This document shows positions 22,738 through 33,948 of a DNA stretch of 53,833 nt, one piece after another. The notes beneath the pieces are model-generated. The model saw only the letters and a list, made by a program, of their open reading frames with translations. It made no database searches and had not been told where the DNA came from. The stretch lies in contig NW_026252179.1 of NCBI RefSeq assembly GCF_025399195.1, positions 1 to 53,833 of the forward strand, in the 5' to 3' direction. The DNA comes from Umbelopsis ramanniana AG. Its lineage: Eukaryota > Mucoromycota > Umbelopsidomycetes > Umbelopsidales > Umbelopsidaceae. The translations under genes and the position numbers were made by a program. Every line of letters begins with the position of its first letter. The first letter of the stretch is position 1.

Positions 22738-24875
22738 TTAGGTGTTACGCACAGGTTTCCCTGAAGCGTAGCCACTTTGACGTCTGGGTGGCATTGGAGG
22801 TCGTACAGGTGAAATGGCTCCTGAAGCAGCTTGTTTTCGCTTTTCTTTGTCAGCCACTGCGCCTGGTGCTTCAGCAGCAATGGTGACGATGTTCCCTCTT
22901 TTGTGGCCGTCTGGTCCAGGTGGTACAATGACGTGGTGGATATGTCGGTCGCCGGGTGTCTCCAAAGTGCATCGATCTACATTCGCCAACCAAGGGTCTT
23001 GTAACACTTCTTCCAAACTACACCGTTTGGCAGGATCCACTTGAAGAATTCGACCCAGGATATTTCTGGACTCTCGAGGAAGAAGCTTGAGTAAACGATA
23101 AGCACCTTGACCAGAAGGGTTGATGAAAGCCTTGAACGCAGCATCATGCGTTGGCCGAGGAATACGCCAAGGGAATCGGCGTATACTCATGCATACAAAG
23201 ATAATGCCGCAAGACCACACGTCGTTCAAACAAGCGTCATAGGATGGTTGTACATATTGTTCAGGGGCTATATACGGATCAGAACCACAAATCCCTATTT
23301 ATGCATGGGTGGGTGATGAGAATCAGCAAGTCATGAAATATGTACTAAATAGCGTTGATTACGTTACCTTTGCACATGGTCACTTTGGTTTCAAAGGGGT
23401 GTCTGAACACGCAGCTACAGCCAAAATCAATCAATTTGACAATGCCTAAGCCATCGATGACCAGATTGTCAAGTTTCAAGTCTCGATGAGCGATGCCCAT
23501 GGAATGGATATATTCGACTCCGCTAAGAACTTGTCGCCAGCAGCACACAATTTCTTCTCTTGACATCATGCCGCTCATCACCACGCTGAACAAATCGTTG
23601 GGCGCATACTCCATAATTTCGTAAAACGAAAGGCCTTCTTGAATAATATCCAGGGTTTCAATGACATTAGTATGGTGTAATGTTGAACCAATACAAAATT
23701 CGGCAGTGACTTTTTTCACGTATTCCTTTTCAGTCTCGGTAGGATGTCGCTTTCTGAACTGTTTGACAGCAAACGTCTTCTGATCAGAGCTTCTTCTGAT
23801 CAGCCGAACCGAGCCTCCGGCGCCTTTGCCTATAAAGCGGCCTAGGGTAAATTTGGTTTGGGTTAGTTTGAGGGAAGAAGTTGAGTGGGAATGGGTTAGA
23901 TTCTAGCCCGCCCATGTACATCCTATATTAGGAAATTGGCAAACACAAGATAACAAAAACAAACTCACCCCACTTCCCGTATTTGCCCTCCAGATTATCA
24001 TTGAATTTGTTGGCAAAGCTAATTTCACTGCTTCGGCTGTTGGTGGTTTTGACACTAGCTGCATCATCTGAACAAACGCTTTCCGCGCCGTCTCTTGATG
24101 TGACGGTATCCAGCGTGCCGCCGAAAAATCGTCGTAATTCATGAAAAATTCCAGGGGATTTAGGTGAACTTTCACTGTGATGGTAGTGCGTTGTCTGGTA
24201 ATGGAGGTTGTATTCAGGCTTCTTGAATATGAATTGCGACGGAGTAGGGGGTCGTATGGTGAGAGATGATTTGGGCACTGGGCTATTTGACTCGGTCGAT
24301 CCATACGATGATGATGGTGATGAAGGTCGTGAGTAATAAGGGGGGGTTTCTACATCCCTTAGTTGAGGTTGAGATGACTGGCGCGGAGAGGAGGAGTCCC
24401 TTTTGGATGTAGAGAATGAAGATGCGGGAGTCTGCTGATAACCCGTTTCGCGAGGAGACATCGATGGGGGAGAGTATGAGGTAGGTCGTTGAGATTGCTT
24501 GCTTTCATCACTGCTGTCCTTGTCATCCAGATAGCTATGGGCTTGAATCAATTGTGATCGAGGCCGGCCATGATGATGATAGGGTGGAGGACGATGAAAA
24601 ATGGGTTCGGCCGTTTCAAATGTGGGAGAGAGGTTGGCCGGTGACAGTGGAGTGGGTGATAGAGTTGTAAAGTCGAGATTGTGTTTTCCAAACGTCGGAC
24701 TGTTGGGAACACTGGTATCCGGAGTAATGGGTTCGAAATGCTGGTGATGGAGAGGGACTTGTTGTAAGATTTTAGGTGGTGATGCAAAGTTGAGACTTTC
24801 AAAACAAGGGTTCAGCATGTCGGCTGCGTCAGCGAGATGCTTATTAGCACTCTCAGGCATTGAGTTATCTTCCAT
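22738..24875 (-). CDS. HAL4/HAL5 (HRK1)-type Ser/Thr protein kinase
   Basis: Fungal-specific kinase of the group that regulates plasma-membrane transporters and ion homeostasis (yeast Sat4/Hal4, Hal5, Hrk1). Three exons (24875-23969, 23841-23368, 23294-22738) give 645 residues. Residues 1-290 are low-complexity Ser/Pro/Thr with many SP and TP sites. The kinase domain follows: glycine loop [16 protein letters not shown]-like [20 protein letters not shown], catalytic [13 protein letters not shown], then GSDPYIAPE and DVWSCGIIF. All catalytic residues are present. The GAGGSV loop and the [11 protein letters not shown] wording are typical of the HAL/NPR kinase group. The start at 24875 was chosen over an upstream in-frame Met whose peptide is Phe-rich and lies in an A/T-homopolymer leader. 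Confidence 0.9.
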
Positions 24876-26125
24876 GCCAACCAACCCTTCTTTGATCACA
24901 GCAAAGAAAAGAGGAAAAGAAGCGGATGAAGAAAAAAAAAAGTCGGAGGCACAAGGAAATCCAATCTTTTCGTTTTTAAAAAAAAATAATAATAATAAAA
25001 CCAATTATAATAACAAAAAAAAAGTTCGATATAAAAAATGTCACGTACTCTTCCGTAATCTTCTGTGTGCTGACATGGAAACCCAACAGCTACATGTAGA
25101 TACATCAAAACATCAAATAGAACAAGCATGTCATGACATTCTAATGATGACAGTCGGGTATGCGTTGTGTGCATCATTGTATTCATCCCCCCGCTCGTCT
25201 TTTCATTCCATCCAGGTTACAACTGCGACCTCCAATTCGGGCCAGTGGGACAAAATGGTCCGCACTGACTTTAGAAAAATAGAATACCAACATATAAATA
25301 CTTGGGATCGCTCTGTACTCATGACTTATTTGGGACCAGTGTACAACATGCCAGCAAAGGCAGCTTGAGCGAAGGAAATTCCTCCATTTTCACACCTTGT
25401 CCGCTCATGTTTTTTACGCAGTCCCTTCAGCGTGAGAGTATCAAACCTTCAGACTGGGCCTGGATCGTTTAGTTCGGAAGGTTTAAGCTAGTTACACTTT
25501 AGACTGAGAAACACTTGGCTAGTTAAAGAACCATTTTTTGGGATGAAACTTGGTATTGGCTAAAGAAAAACAAAACACACTCGTTGGTTTGGGAAAATCA
25601 AAAAGAAACATCCCAATAGTTCACAACTTGGCTGTTTGCAGTTTTTATGACCCATATCAATATATCACGTGTTTCATACAAGCCACTCCTTCTTGGTCAG
25701 GCAGATGCAAGCTCTGGTTGGGTGAGATTCCTCTGCGAAGGAAGAAAAAAAAAATTAGGCTGCTTCAGCTTGTTTGCTCCAAAAACAAACCTTAGTCATT
25801 CTAACGCTCCACCCATTTACATTGCTCTTTTTTACTTAATTGCAACTTGTTTATATTATCAAACGTCCTCAATGCTCTCTTCAGTCTACCATTGAATCGC
25901 TGAAACCAATCTTTCCTCTCCTTCTGGTACACTCCGACTTTCTTCGGCCATTCACTATCGAAACATATAATTGGAATCTCTCCTGGTTACTGCAATTTAG
26001 GCTATTCTCCCGGCAACCTCTTTGATAAGCGTAATCTTCTTTTGGTTTTCGAATACTTGGTGTATACCCCCCTTTCAGCGCTCAAAACATTCCATTCTTG
26101 TTCCATCAACTCTATTGCGCAGCTC
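24876..26125. promoter_or_regulatory. Divergent upstream region of kinase and Ser-rich unknown
   Basis: About 1.25 kb between divergent start codons. It contains A-rich runs at 24936-24945 and 24980-25025 near the kinase leader and C/T-rich sequence at 25880-26040 before the plus-strand gene, both usual for fungal leaders. No domain-bearing frame is visible. Confidence 0.45.
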
Positions 26126-27361
26126 ATGGTCGCTCGACAAGCTGGTAGAACCCACACTTTTTACTTCATACATCCCGCCACCAATAAGCCAATTGCTTTT
26201 GATCGAGCAAACCAGCCTTTACTGGAACGACGCTATAAGCAACTAAATGATCCCGATGTATGGCATGCAAGCCATAGAGGTTTGTCGGACCGTGCACACA
26301 TTTTGGTACAGGATTCTTATTGGCCAAATTCGGATGCGGTGACCGTCGACTTTCATAGAATGTGTGTTCACGCTCCATCAGAGGCAGGCGTTATGGAGAA
26401 ATACAGGATATGCAGAGTCAAGTTGGATTGGGACCAGGAAGATATGATCAAGGCGTTACAAGAGCAGACCCCGCGTGACTCTATGATACGTGAGCACAGA
26501 GACAGAATGATGCTCATGGATGTTGATAGGGATGCTCCTATTGATGGCGTCATCACACCCTCTCAAGGATCCTCCTCCTATCCAGCATCGCTAGGTCTTG
26601 CCCAAGTTAACCCGGAACAAATTTCAGCGGAGGAACGAGAAAATGCACAAAGCCCACTTCCAAGTCGAAGGCCGAGCACCATGTATGGAATCGCCAGGAG
26701 AAGAAGTATGTTACTAGCAGCTGGACTTGGTAGTCAAGAAAGCATGCTCATGCATAGGAGACATAGCCAACAAGCTATGACCAACGCATCGGATGCTGGA
26801 TCATCCTCATCGCCCATGTCGATGATAGCTAACAACAGCACGACGCCCACGGCCGAATCGGAACCAGTCACCTATCGAAGTGTGAGAATCGACGATGATG
26901 CTGCAGTGCAAGTACTCGTGAGTCGTATGCGAAGAGCCCATCATCAAAGAAACTCGTTAGCGCAAATGCAAAGGCAAACCCTTCGCCAAACGCCTGGCAG
27001 TAACAATTCTAGCGTCAACAGTAGCCCCATCATGTCACCTAGTTTGCAGCAAACAGAATCACCGTCTTCCACGTTATGGCATAGACGTCTTTCTTTGGCT
27101 GCTAGTAATTCCTCTTCATCTTCATCATTGCGTCAATATATGGATCGACGTGTGTCGTCACCCAACAATTCCGCCATACGCAATATGATCATGAACGAAC
27201 TGGCTGCTGTTCAGCAGCAGCTTCATACACCTCCGCTGGTGTCCAGTCCACGACTGCATTCCGAAAATGAACATGTTGCCCCAAATCAAGTTGAAGCGAC
27301 CAGAACTTTGGAAGATGTACCACCGTTTCGCCCAGGCGAAGATTCAACGCTGAGCGATTGA
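26126..27361 (+). CDS. Unknown protein with N-terminal globular region and Ser-rich tail
   Basis: A single exon codes 411 residues from the ATG at 26126; the frame is open upstream to an earlier Met at 26042, but the stretch before MVARQAGR looks like leader. Residues 1-110 look folded: HTFYFIHPATNKPIAF, LLERRYKQLND, VTVDFHRMCVH, then KYRICRVKLDW. The order of aromatic start, acidic helix ERRY and beta pair VxVDFxxM recalls WWE or WWE-like modules, but this is only a hint. The remainder is low-complexity, with repeated basophilic phosphosite patterns (RRPST, RRRSM, RRHSQ, RRLSL, RRVSS) that kinases such as PKA or 14-3-3 clients use. No known family recognised. Confidence 0.75.
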   Translation: MVARQAGRTHTFYFIHPATNKPIAFDRANQPLLERRYKQLNDPDVWHASHRGLSDRAHILVQDSYWPNSDAVTVDFHRMCVHAPSEAGVMEKYRICRVKLDWDQEDMIKALQEQTPRDSMIREHRDRMMLMDVDRDAPIDGVITPSQGSSSYPASLGLAQVNPEQISAEERENAQSPLPSRRPSTMYGIARRRSMLLAAGLGSQESMLMHRRHSQQAMTNASDAGSSSSPMSMIANNSTTPTAESEPVTYRSVRIDDDAAVQVLVSRMRRAHHQRNSLAQMQRQTLRQTPGSNNSSVNSSPIMSPSLQQTESPSSTLWHRRLSLAASNSSSSSSLRQYMDRRVSSPNNSAIRNMIMNELAAVQQQLHTPPLVSSPRLHSENEHVAPNQVEATRTLEDVPPFRPGEDSTLSD

Positions 27362-27785
27362 AAACTCCCCTAAATTTATATTCTGATGATTTTCTCCAAT
27401 CCAATCGGACGTCTTTTATGATCCATATTCTCTCCGTTCCTTTTGCGAAAGCAACCAAACTCTGGCGATCATCGATACAAAAAAAAAAAAGATAAACTAC
27501 TGTACATCCCGCCTTCCTTCTTTTAGTTTCTTTCAGCAACTGTCAATAATCCTCTTTATTCCTCCTTTACGATAATCGCCTTTTTTCTGTATTTGATTTT
27601 TTTTATACTGTCTTCGAATTATGATGAATAATGGACAAAGGTTTTTATTTTAGGTCTTCATTGGTTTAAGTCTTGCATCCTTCTTCTTATTATAATGAGT
27701 GCGAAAGAAATTAAGCTCAAAATGCATGCATTTAGGGTAGGGTGGAAGTAAGTTTCGGGCTGAGGGCTATCGAAAAAGCATGTCA
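27362..27785. other. Convergent 3' region
   Basis: These 424 bp separate facing stop codons. The sequence is T-rich with AATAA-like words near 27620-27630 and holds the untranslated ends of both genes. Nothing else seen. Confidence 0.55.
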
Positions 27786-28640
27786 CTACCGAAGATAACC
27801 AAAGTAAATACAGTATCCATTCTGAAAGTCATCCAGGATGAATGATGTCGGTACTCGGTATACCATGAATTGTTCGTGCAGTGACGTGAGGAATTCGAGA
27901 TGGACTGTGTCAGAACGAAGCTCTTGCCCTAGCACGAAACACGTCCGCGTCGCCTTGACACCGGTTTCCTGGAATCTTTGTATCTTGTTTGTATCACTGA
28001 ACTGGCAAATATCCGACAATGTCTTCACCAGCTTTCCTGTCAGTGATTCGTGATACACACAGTCACTGGCCACCACCCAGTCCACAATCTCCTTTCGCAA
28101 ATCTTTGGAGATGGTGTCTCCCCAGAGCAGTTCGGCCACTTCAGTATTGGATTTATCGCCTAGATTGCGCCGAATGTTCTTGACCAGCTGAGGAAGCATT
28201 TCGTATTGATCAGTGAGGATAACTTGCTTCACCAACGAGGCCAGCGTTATTCCCAATAGACCGCATCCTGAGCCCAGCTCCAGGACCTTGGTTTCAGCTG
28301 GGTTTAGACCGAAGAACTGTTGGTGTAGTGTGAACATGTTGGATAGCATGATGGAGCTGTCCCACAGCACACTGCCAGTAATGCCGCGCTTAGATAGGAG
28401 TGACTGATTTTGCATTACTGTGAATTGAAGTGGCCGGTGGCCCTTGACATTTTCGACTTCAATCTCCACCATTCCCTCTTTCTGCTTGACAGCGTGATTG
28501 TGTTTCCATAAGGACTGATCGCTTTCCGAGTATAACTGGAAGAGCTCTTCGTAGACGTCTTCTACCAGAGTAAACTCGCTGTTCACGGTGATTGGAAGAG
28601 GTAACGTGTCTGGATCTGTCTCTTGAGCCGAGAAGCTCAT
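27786..28640 (-). CDS. METTL21-type protein-lysine methyltransferase
   Basis: A single-exon gene of 284 residues in methyltransferase family 16, whose members methylate lysines on elongation factors and chaperones. Residues 88-106 (TGSVLWDSSIMLSNMF) match the GxxxWxxxxxL entry to the fold. The AdoMet-binding motif is VLELGSGCGLLGI (about 120-132), followed by ILTDQYEML. The late DWVVASDCVYHESL carries the D-x-V-Y signature that replaces the NPPY motif in this family. The N-terminal 80 residues form a strand-rich extension as in METTL21/EFM6 members. Which protein is modified cannot be decided from the sequence. Confidence 0.85.
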   Translation of the reverse strand: MSFSAQETDPDTLPLPITVNSEFTLVEDVYEELFQLYSESDQSLWKHNHAVKQKEGMVEIEVENVKGHRPLQFTVMQNQSLLSKRGITGSVLWDSSIMLSNMFTLHQQFFGLNPAETKVLELGSGCGLLGITLASLVKQVILTDQYEMLPQLVKNIRRNLGDKSNTEVAELLWGDTISKDLRKEIVDWVVASDCVYHESLTGKLVKTLSDICQFSDTNKIQRFQETGVKATRTCFVLGQELRSDTVHLEFLTSLHEQFMVYRVPTSFILDDFQNGYCIYFGYLR

Positions 28641-29046
28641 GGTGGTAGCAGTTTAACTTCTCGGAGTTGAACACTGCGGCAATTTTGATCGAAATTTTTT
28701 TTGACGGCTGTCTTTTTCACGCATCAAGAAAAAATTGCAGGTACAAGTTTTCAATGTTCACAAAATCGCACGTAGACAGGCAAAAAAAACAGACAATAGT
28801 GATATAGTATGATAATAATGATGTAATAAATGTATATTTATGAAATTGAGATGGGGGATTGTGATTTGGCTAAATAATATGAATTGCTAGATGCATGTGT
28901 GGATAAATGATAATGGAATGCACTATGGAACAATGAATGATTTGTGATAGATGTTGGCCTGGGCCATAAGAATGAACGTGGTTGTGGTGAGTTTCCTCCC
29001 TCATCCTATTAAAGTCTAATGCAAGTGTAATGTATGTCTTGATTTT
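28641..29046. other. Intergenic, AT-rich
   Basis: These 406 bp contain the methyltransferase promoter and the 3' end of the small minus-strand gene. A run of A/T-rich sequence at 28800-28900 is likely the poly(A) region. No gene seen. Confidence 0.5.
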
Positions 29047-29184
29047 TTACATCATGGCACCGTAGAGAGCCTTGACAGGGATATTGACAGCAGGGGCCTC
29101 CTGGTTAGATCTCTTTTGAGTCTTGGAAGTAACGGTCTTCTTGTTGGCCTTCTTGAAGGAAACGATCTTGAGAATTCCGGGCAT
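29047..29184 (-). CDS. Small basic 45-residue protein, probably highly expressed
   Basis: The frame runs from ATG 29184 to TAA 29047. The product starts MPGILKIVSFKKANKK and ends NIPVKALYGAMM; it is Lys-rich (9 Lys), has no signal peptide or membrane helix and I do not recognise it. Support is indirect but consistent: codons are the C/G-ending ones that abundant fungal proteins use (AAG for nearly all Lys, ATC, GCC, GTC, CTC), a canonical TATAAATA lies 61-68 bp upstream of the ATG, and the leader between them is A/C-rich and unstructured as in strongly translated mRNAs. The short length would cause most gene callers to skip it. Confidence 0.6.
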   Translation of the reverse strand: MPGILKIVSFKKANKKTVTSKTQKRSNQEAPAVNIPVKALYGAMM

Positions 29185-29244
29185 ATTAATGTGTTGTTGT
29201 GATTAAGTGTGTATAAGTAGGGTTCTCGATAAGTTGCCCTGAAG

Positions 29245-29252
29245 TATTTATA
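29245..29252 (-). promoter_or_regulatory. TATA box of the 45-residue gene
   Basis: On the minus strand the sequence reads TATAAATA, the consensus TATA element, 61 bp before the ATG at 29184. The spacing leaves about 30 nt to a start site and a 30-nt leader. Confidence 0.6.
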
Positions 29253-31025
29253 TTCTTTGGTCTCCACCGAGCCATGGACTTTTTTTTGCGGTCGCTTACT
29301 TCAGATTGCCCGTCACGACTCCGACTGTTCTAAAGGACTGTGCCTCTTCCTCTAAAGGAAGTGTACACGATCAGGGTGCCTTGTTGTATTCTATAGAGCA
29401 TACGAAGAACCTTTGTATCAATTGCTGTATATTTATTTTATCTACGTCACCAACTAGTACTTTTGACGTTGAGGATATCTACGGGCTAGACTTACTGTTT
29501 GGCAGTCGATGCTTAGTGATCGTCCGCACGGTACTGCATGCCTAAAAAAAAATTTGTCCCGTTCCAGGCCAAAAAAAAATCCGCTGGCTATGACGTTCGC
29601 GGACTCTCAAACACAGTGGTAGCCGTCAATGTTTTGCACCGAAAGAATCAAAAATTTTAGCATGCTTAAAGCAGTACTATCAGTGCTCGAGACTCCATAA
29701 CAAATACGTAAATAACATTGATAAATGGATCAGTTGCCACACTTGTAATATATCAGGTACCATAGAATACTGCGCAACCAAACTTTGGATATTCCTGTTC
29801 GAGAGGATGGCCCGTACCTTCGGCTTTGAGTGCTTTTCGCCACTTCAAATCTGTCTCAGCGCTACCAAAAAAAATAGTAAAAAATGTCGTTTACAGAATT
29901 TGCTTGATCCTTCGAAAGAAACTTTTCGAAGCCTTGAACATCATCCTGACGATGGCGAACTGTGCTGCACGCAAAACAAGATCGTTTCAGGAGGGGTGCC
30001 CCCATCAGCTTTTTCACTCCTGTCAAAACTCTACTGGGGTGGAGAACAGTAACAGCAGAAACTTGCAGCCGCTTCCCATCTGGCCCCACGTACCCTCAAT
30101 CCCATCATCGATCTATCCGCCACACATATTACTGCAGTTATCGATGAACATGCCCGTATTACATACTACCTCCTTAGAAAGTAGCATAGTTTAATCAACC
30201 TGACGACGTTCTCTCGCAGTGCAGATTTATCATCAACCCAAGTGGCTGATTGCTAAGTAACGCGCGCGGGAATGTGCGCTGTTCCAATACGCAGGCAGGT
30301 CAGAACAAAAAATGTTTGACATACCAAATTATATTGACCTTGTTTGACAGCAAATGATATCGTTTACCGTCTGTTTCCACCAGTGCCGACAGAACGCCAT
30401 CATGACCATGTAAGTATGCCACTTCACCCTGTGTTCGTAAACAGGTTGAAAGTATCCGTTCTTGCATAGAGATCGGAGATTGAGAAATCTGCGTCCTCCT
30501 TTGTTGCAGCATACTATATTTTTGAAAGGGGGAATTTCTCGTCCACAATAAGAACATTTTTGATGCCTCTAAAGTGAATCTTGCTTTTTTAAATGGCCTT
30601 TCATTTAGGTTTGGGCTACATACTATCATTGATGCCCGGTACTAAAGCGATGAAATTGCTCGTCCGTCGTAAATTAGCTATTGCCTTTTTATTGCTAGAG
30701 CTTGGCATGTACGATAGATGAGGAGGTTAGGGCAAATCTGAGGAGGGTCCACTTTGATGCACAAGGATGCTCTTGCGGTTCCCAAAAAGAATTTAGCGAT
30801 TAACGTTATTTGGTTCCAAACAGTATTTTAAGGATAACTGTGTTTCTTCACATTCACTTTTTCTCTTGCCTCAGCATCCCTACTTTTTTTACTACTTTTG
30901 CCGCCTGTACAACAACCCAAAAAAACAGCTATAGAGTAGCCTTACATTGGCAATTGTATCCTGCTTGTTGTGCTCTTTTTTGTTTCTTTTAAAAAATACC
31001 CCTCTCATACATTCCACGACATTAA
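29253..31025. other. Gene-poor 1.8 kb stretch
   Basis: This is one of the longest stretches without a supported gene. Frames of 60-122 codons at 29807-30194 and 30300-30629 overlap on both strands and show no domain or splice logic. One minus-strand frame (about 29862-30089) has CxxC-like CFACS and basic residues and could be a remnant of an old element, but I cannot name it. The last 200 bp before 31026 are C/T-rich and should be the arrestin-like gene leader. Confidence 0.4.
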
Positions 31026-32491
31026 ATGTTCCAGAAATCTATATCCATTCAACTGGTTGAACCAGTTGTTTACATTCGTGGCGGCAATTCTAATGTTGTT
31101 CAATATAACAACATAATTCGCGGGTTCGTTGTCGTGCACAGTAGTCGGCTTACGGTGATTCAGGACATTCGCCTTAGACTCGTTGGGGTGGCGAAAACCC
31201 TATGGCCAGAAGGTATAATCAACCAGACAGCCACGCAGAATGTAGCATATAATCTCATACTTTTATTTTTTTGGCAACAGGAATCGGCGCTGATGGAAAC
31301 CAAACATACGACAAAAAACGGTTCATAAATCAGTGCATTAATATTGACCTTGGCAATGGCAATGACTCTGATAGACTATACAACATATACAGCGGCTACA
31401 ATCGATTTCCCTTTGAAATGTTCATTCCTAACGATGTTCCAGAATCCATAGAATGTGAACTCGGATACGTCGAGTACCGACTGATAGCATCAATGCGTCG
31501 ACCTCGGCGATTTCCATTATCAAGCGAAATCGTTGCCGAAGTCCCAATACAACTTATCCGATTGCCTGTGGACGTGTCAGTCTCTGGAGAATGCCCAGCT
31601 GAATCTATTTCAATTTCAAGGGGTCTTCCAGAATTTGGAGAGTACAGTATCACCATTGAGAAACACATTGTCAGTCCAGGCACCACCTTACCTGTGTCAT
31701 TGCGCTTTTCATCGTTGGTTCCCAAAGCTCGGATAGAAGGCGTCACTGTCAAGATACATGAGAGATGCACGATAAGGGCACCAGAAAAGGGCGTAACTCG
31801 TATCATCAATCACAAGATTACATTGCGAAGAACAGATCAAGTTTCACCTAATCTAGGCATCAACATGGATGATCTTCGCGGAGCACCCTGGGAGGACCGA
31901 ATATTTTATGAAGTACCTGATGATCGCAAAATACCACTTCATCCTTCAACATCCTACAGAGATATCAATATAAAACATTGGATACAAGTACTGATCAAAG
32001 TATCCATACCGAACCCAAATGAAGCCGAAGTAGCATCTCGACCGCTTTTAGTTAAAGAAGTTATGCTGGATTCAAAAATGTGGGTGTTACGAGCAGGGGC
32101 TACTAGTGAGGATTTTGTCACCTTACCGCAATATTCAGAAAAGATTCAAGGGGATGACTTGTGTCTTGTGTGGGGCGATTTGCCAGATTATTCTCAAACT
32201 GTCATGCCGAACCAGTCACCGACCAACAGCATCCATTCCTTTCTGGATTTTGCGAAGCCCACACATATTGGGAAACGAATAACGTCCATCATCAGACGAT
32301 GTAAATCGCACGAACAACTTTCAGATTCAGCAAAGGAGATACCTGAAACGACCAAGAATGCAAGGTTTAGGCTATCCTGCGTACTACCCAATTTTAACCA
32401 CCCACCGGAACCAAGGCAATCAACCAGTAGCGATAGTCCAAGGCTGAGTGAATCACTCTTATGCCGTCTACAATCCGCAGACTTATTATAG
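31026..32491 (+). CDS. Arrestin-domain (ART/alpha-arrestin-like) adaptor
   Basis: Fungal alpha-arrestins bind plasma-membrane transporters and recruit Rsp5-type ubiquitin ligases for their endocytosis. Two exons (31026-31212 and 31281-32491) give 465 residues. The first 150 residues form the N-terminal arrestin domain: VVYIRGGNSNVVQYNN, RGFVVVHSSRLTVIQDIRLRLVG, then FPFEMFIPNDVPESIE, the usual strand that precedes membrane-facing loops. The C-terminal arrestin domain follows, with SVSGECPAE and a long strand pair ending KVSIPNP. The tail has LPQYSEK and LPDYSQ; these LPxY words may replace the classical PPxY ligase-binding motif, which I do not see. A Ser-rich end follows. Confidence 0.85.
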
Positions 32492-32691
32492 AGTCGCCCC
32501 AACCTTATAATTATTAACCAGCGCACGCAACGTCAACAAATACTTTGCTTTGGAGACCTGGTATACGTACATAGCATATATATTTTATAGAAGGGATTTT
32601 TCATTTATTTATTTTCAATCAGCGAGTCTTATATAATTTTTTTTTTTTCTTTGTTTAAACTGATTTTCCTGTAAATTAAAATCTTTTTCTA

Positions 32692-33948
32692 ATGCTGGCT
32701 CACCGGAATGCAGCCACCAGCATAGCATGTCGTTTCTTCAATTCCTTATACCGTCTACATGCTAGCAAGCCAACTATATCAGGGAAACGGTGTTCGCACA
32801 CATTGCCGTCCATACCCAAACGATCTCCGAGTCCAGGGGATTCGGTGATTCTGGCCATGTCTGGAGGTGTCGATTCATCCGTGTCAGCTATTTTGCTTAA
32901 AGAGCAAGGATACAAGGTACAGGGGGTCTATATGCGAAACTGGGATACGTCCGATGAACGAGGCGTTTGCACCAGCGAGGAAGACTATCGTGATGTACAG
33001 TCGGTGTGCGACACTTTGGATATCCCTTGTCGGCGAATCGACTTCACCAAAGAATATTGGAACCAAGTTTTCCAAAAGACGCTCGACGACTATGAGCGAG
33101 GGGTGACTCCTAACCCAGATGTAATGTGTAATCGAGAAATTAAATTCGGTGCCTTGCTGGAGAGATGCATGTCAAGTAGTCCTTCTGCAGCAGGTGCAGA
33201 GACATGGTTCGCCACCGGCCACTATGCGAGGATAGATCGTTCAAAAGGTGTCACGAAATTGTTGCGAGGATTGGATGCCAGCAAGGACCAGTCATACTAT
33301 CTCTCTGCTGTGGGTGAACAGGCATTCAGTCGAGTCATGTTCCCTCTCGGTCACCTGCCTAAAACTAGAGTGAAAGAATTGGCACTGCACCATGGTTTGG
33401 ATAGTATTGTCAAGAAACCAGAAAGCATGGGGATATGTTTTGTTGGGAAGCGAGCCAAGTTTGCTGACTTCTTAGCGCAATACATACATGCCCCACCAGG
33501 ACCAGCTGTCGACTTACATGACAACATCATTGGACAGCATCGCGGACTTTTTGCTTATACCATTGGTCAAGGAGCCCATATCCATCATGGAACAGAGAGG
33601 TGGTTTGTAGCCGGGAAGGATGTCGCCAGTAACAAGCTTATCTGTGTACCTGGTACCGATCATCCAAGTTTGTTCGCAAATCGGCTGACTGCTCGAGATT
33701 GGATTTGGATAAACGGCGAGCCTCCAGAATTGAGCCAAATGAATGGCTGTCTTGTTTTGGACGGCCAAGTTCGATATCGACAATCGTCTATCAAATGCAC
33801 GATCACGAAGACGAGTGAAAGTCACTATGATGTCAAATTTGTATCTTCAATACGAGGAATTGCGTCAGGTCAGAATGTGGTTGTTTGGAACGGTGACTGG
33901 TGTCTAGGCGGTGGCATCATAGACACGATCGACACCCCTACCTTATAG
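32692..33948 (+). CDS. SLM3: Mitochondrial tRNA-specific 2-thiouridylase (MnmA/MTU1/SLM3)
   Basis: Enzyme that adds sulfur to wobble uridine (s2U34) of mitochondrial tRNA-Lys, -Glu and -Gln. A single exon codes 418 residues, the family size plus a 50-residue N-terminal extension with Arg/Ser and few acids, a likely mitochondrial presequence. The PP-loop ATP site MSGGVDSSVSA starts at about residue 55, followed by GVYMRNWD. The two catalytic cysteines sit in NPDVMCNREIKFG and MGICFVGKR, as in bacterial MnmA. ATGHYARI and DQSYYLSAV, which bind the tRNA and AMP, are also present. It follows the arrestin gene by 200 bp in the same direction. Confidence 0.95.
   Translation: MLAHRNAATSIACRFFNSLYRLHASKPTISGKRCSHTLPSIPKRSPSPGDSVILAMSGGVDSSVSAILLKEQGYKVQGVYMRNWDTSDERGVCTSEEDYRDVQSVCDTLDIPCRRIDFTKEYWNQVFQKTLDDYERGVTPNPDVMCNREIKFGALLERCMSSSPSAAGAETWFATGHYARIDRSKGVTKLLRGLDASKDQSYYLSAVGEQAFSRVMFPLGHLPKTRVKELALHHGLDSIVKKPESMGICFVGKRAKFADFLAQYIHAPPGPAVDLHDNIIGQHRGLFAYTIGQGAHIHHGTERWFVAGKDVASNKLICVPGTDHPSLFANRLTARDWIWINGEPPELSQMNGCLVLDGQVRYRQSSIKCTITKTSESHYDVKFVSSIRGIASGQNVVVWNGDWCLGGGIIDTIDTPTL

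Noticed and set aside
24876-25004. N-terminal extension of the kinase beginning MVLLLLFFFK
   Set aside because: The Leu/Phe-rich start comes from A/T homopolymers in the leader; it would look like a signal sequence, which makes no sense for a cytosolic kinase. The Met at 24875 is preferred.
29807-30194. Overlapping frames of 81-122 codons
   Set aside because: Three frames on two strands overlap with no codon bias, domain or splice partners; treated as noncoding or decayed sequence.
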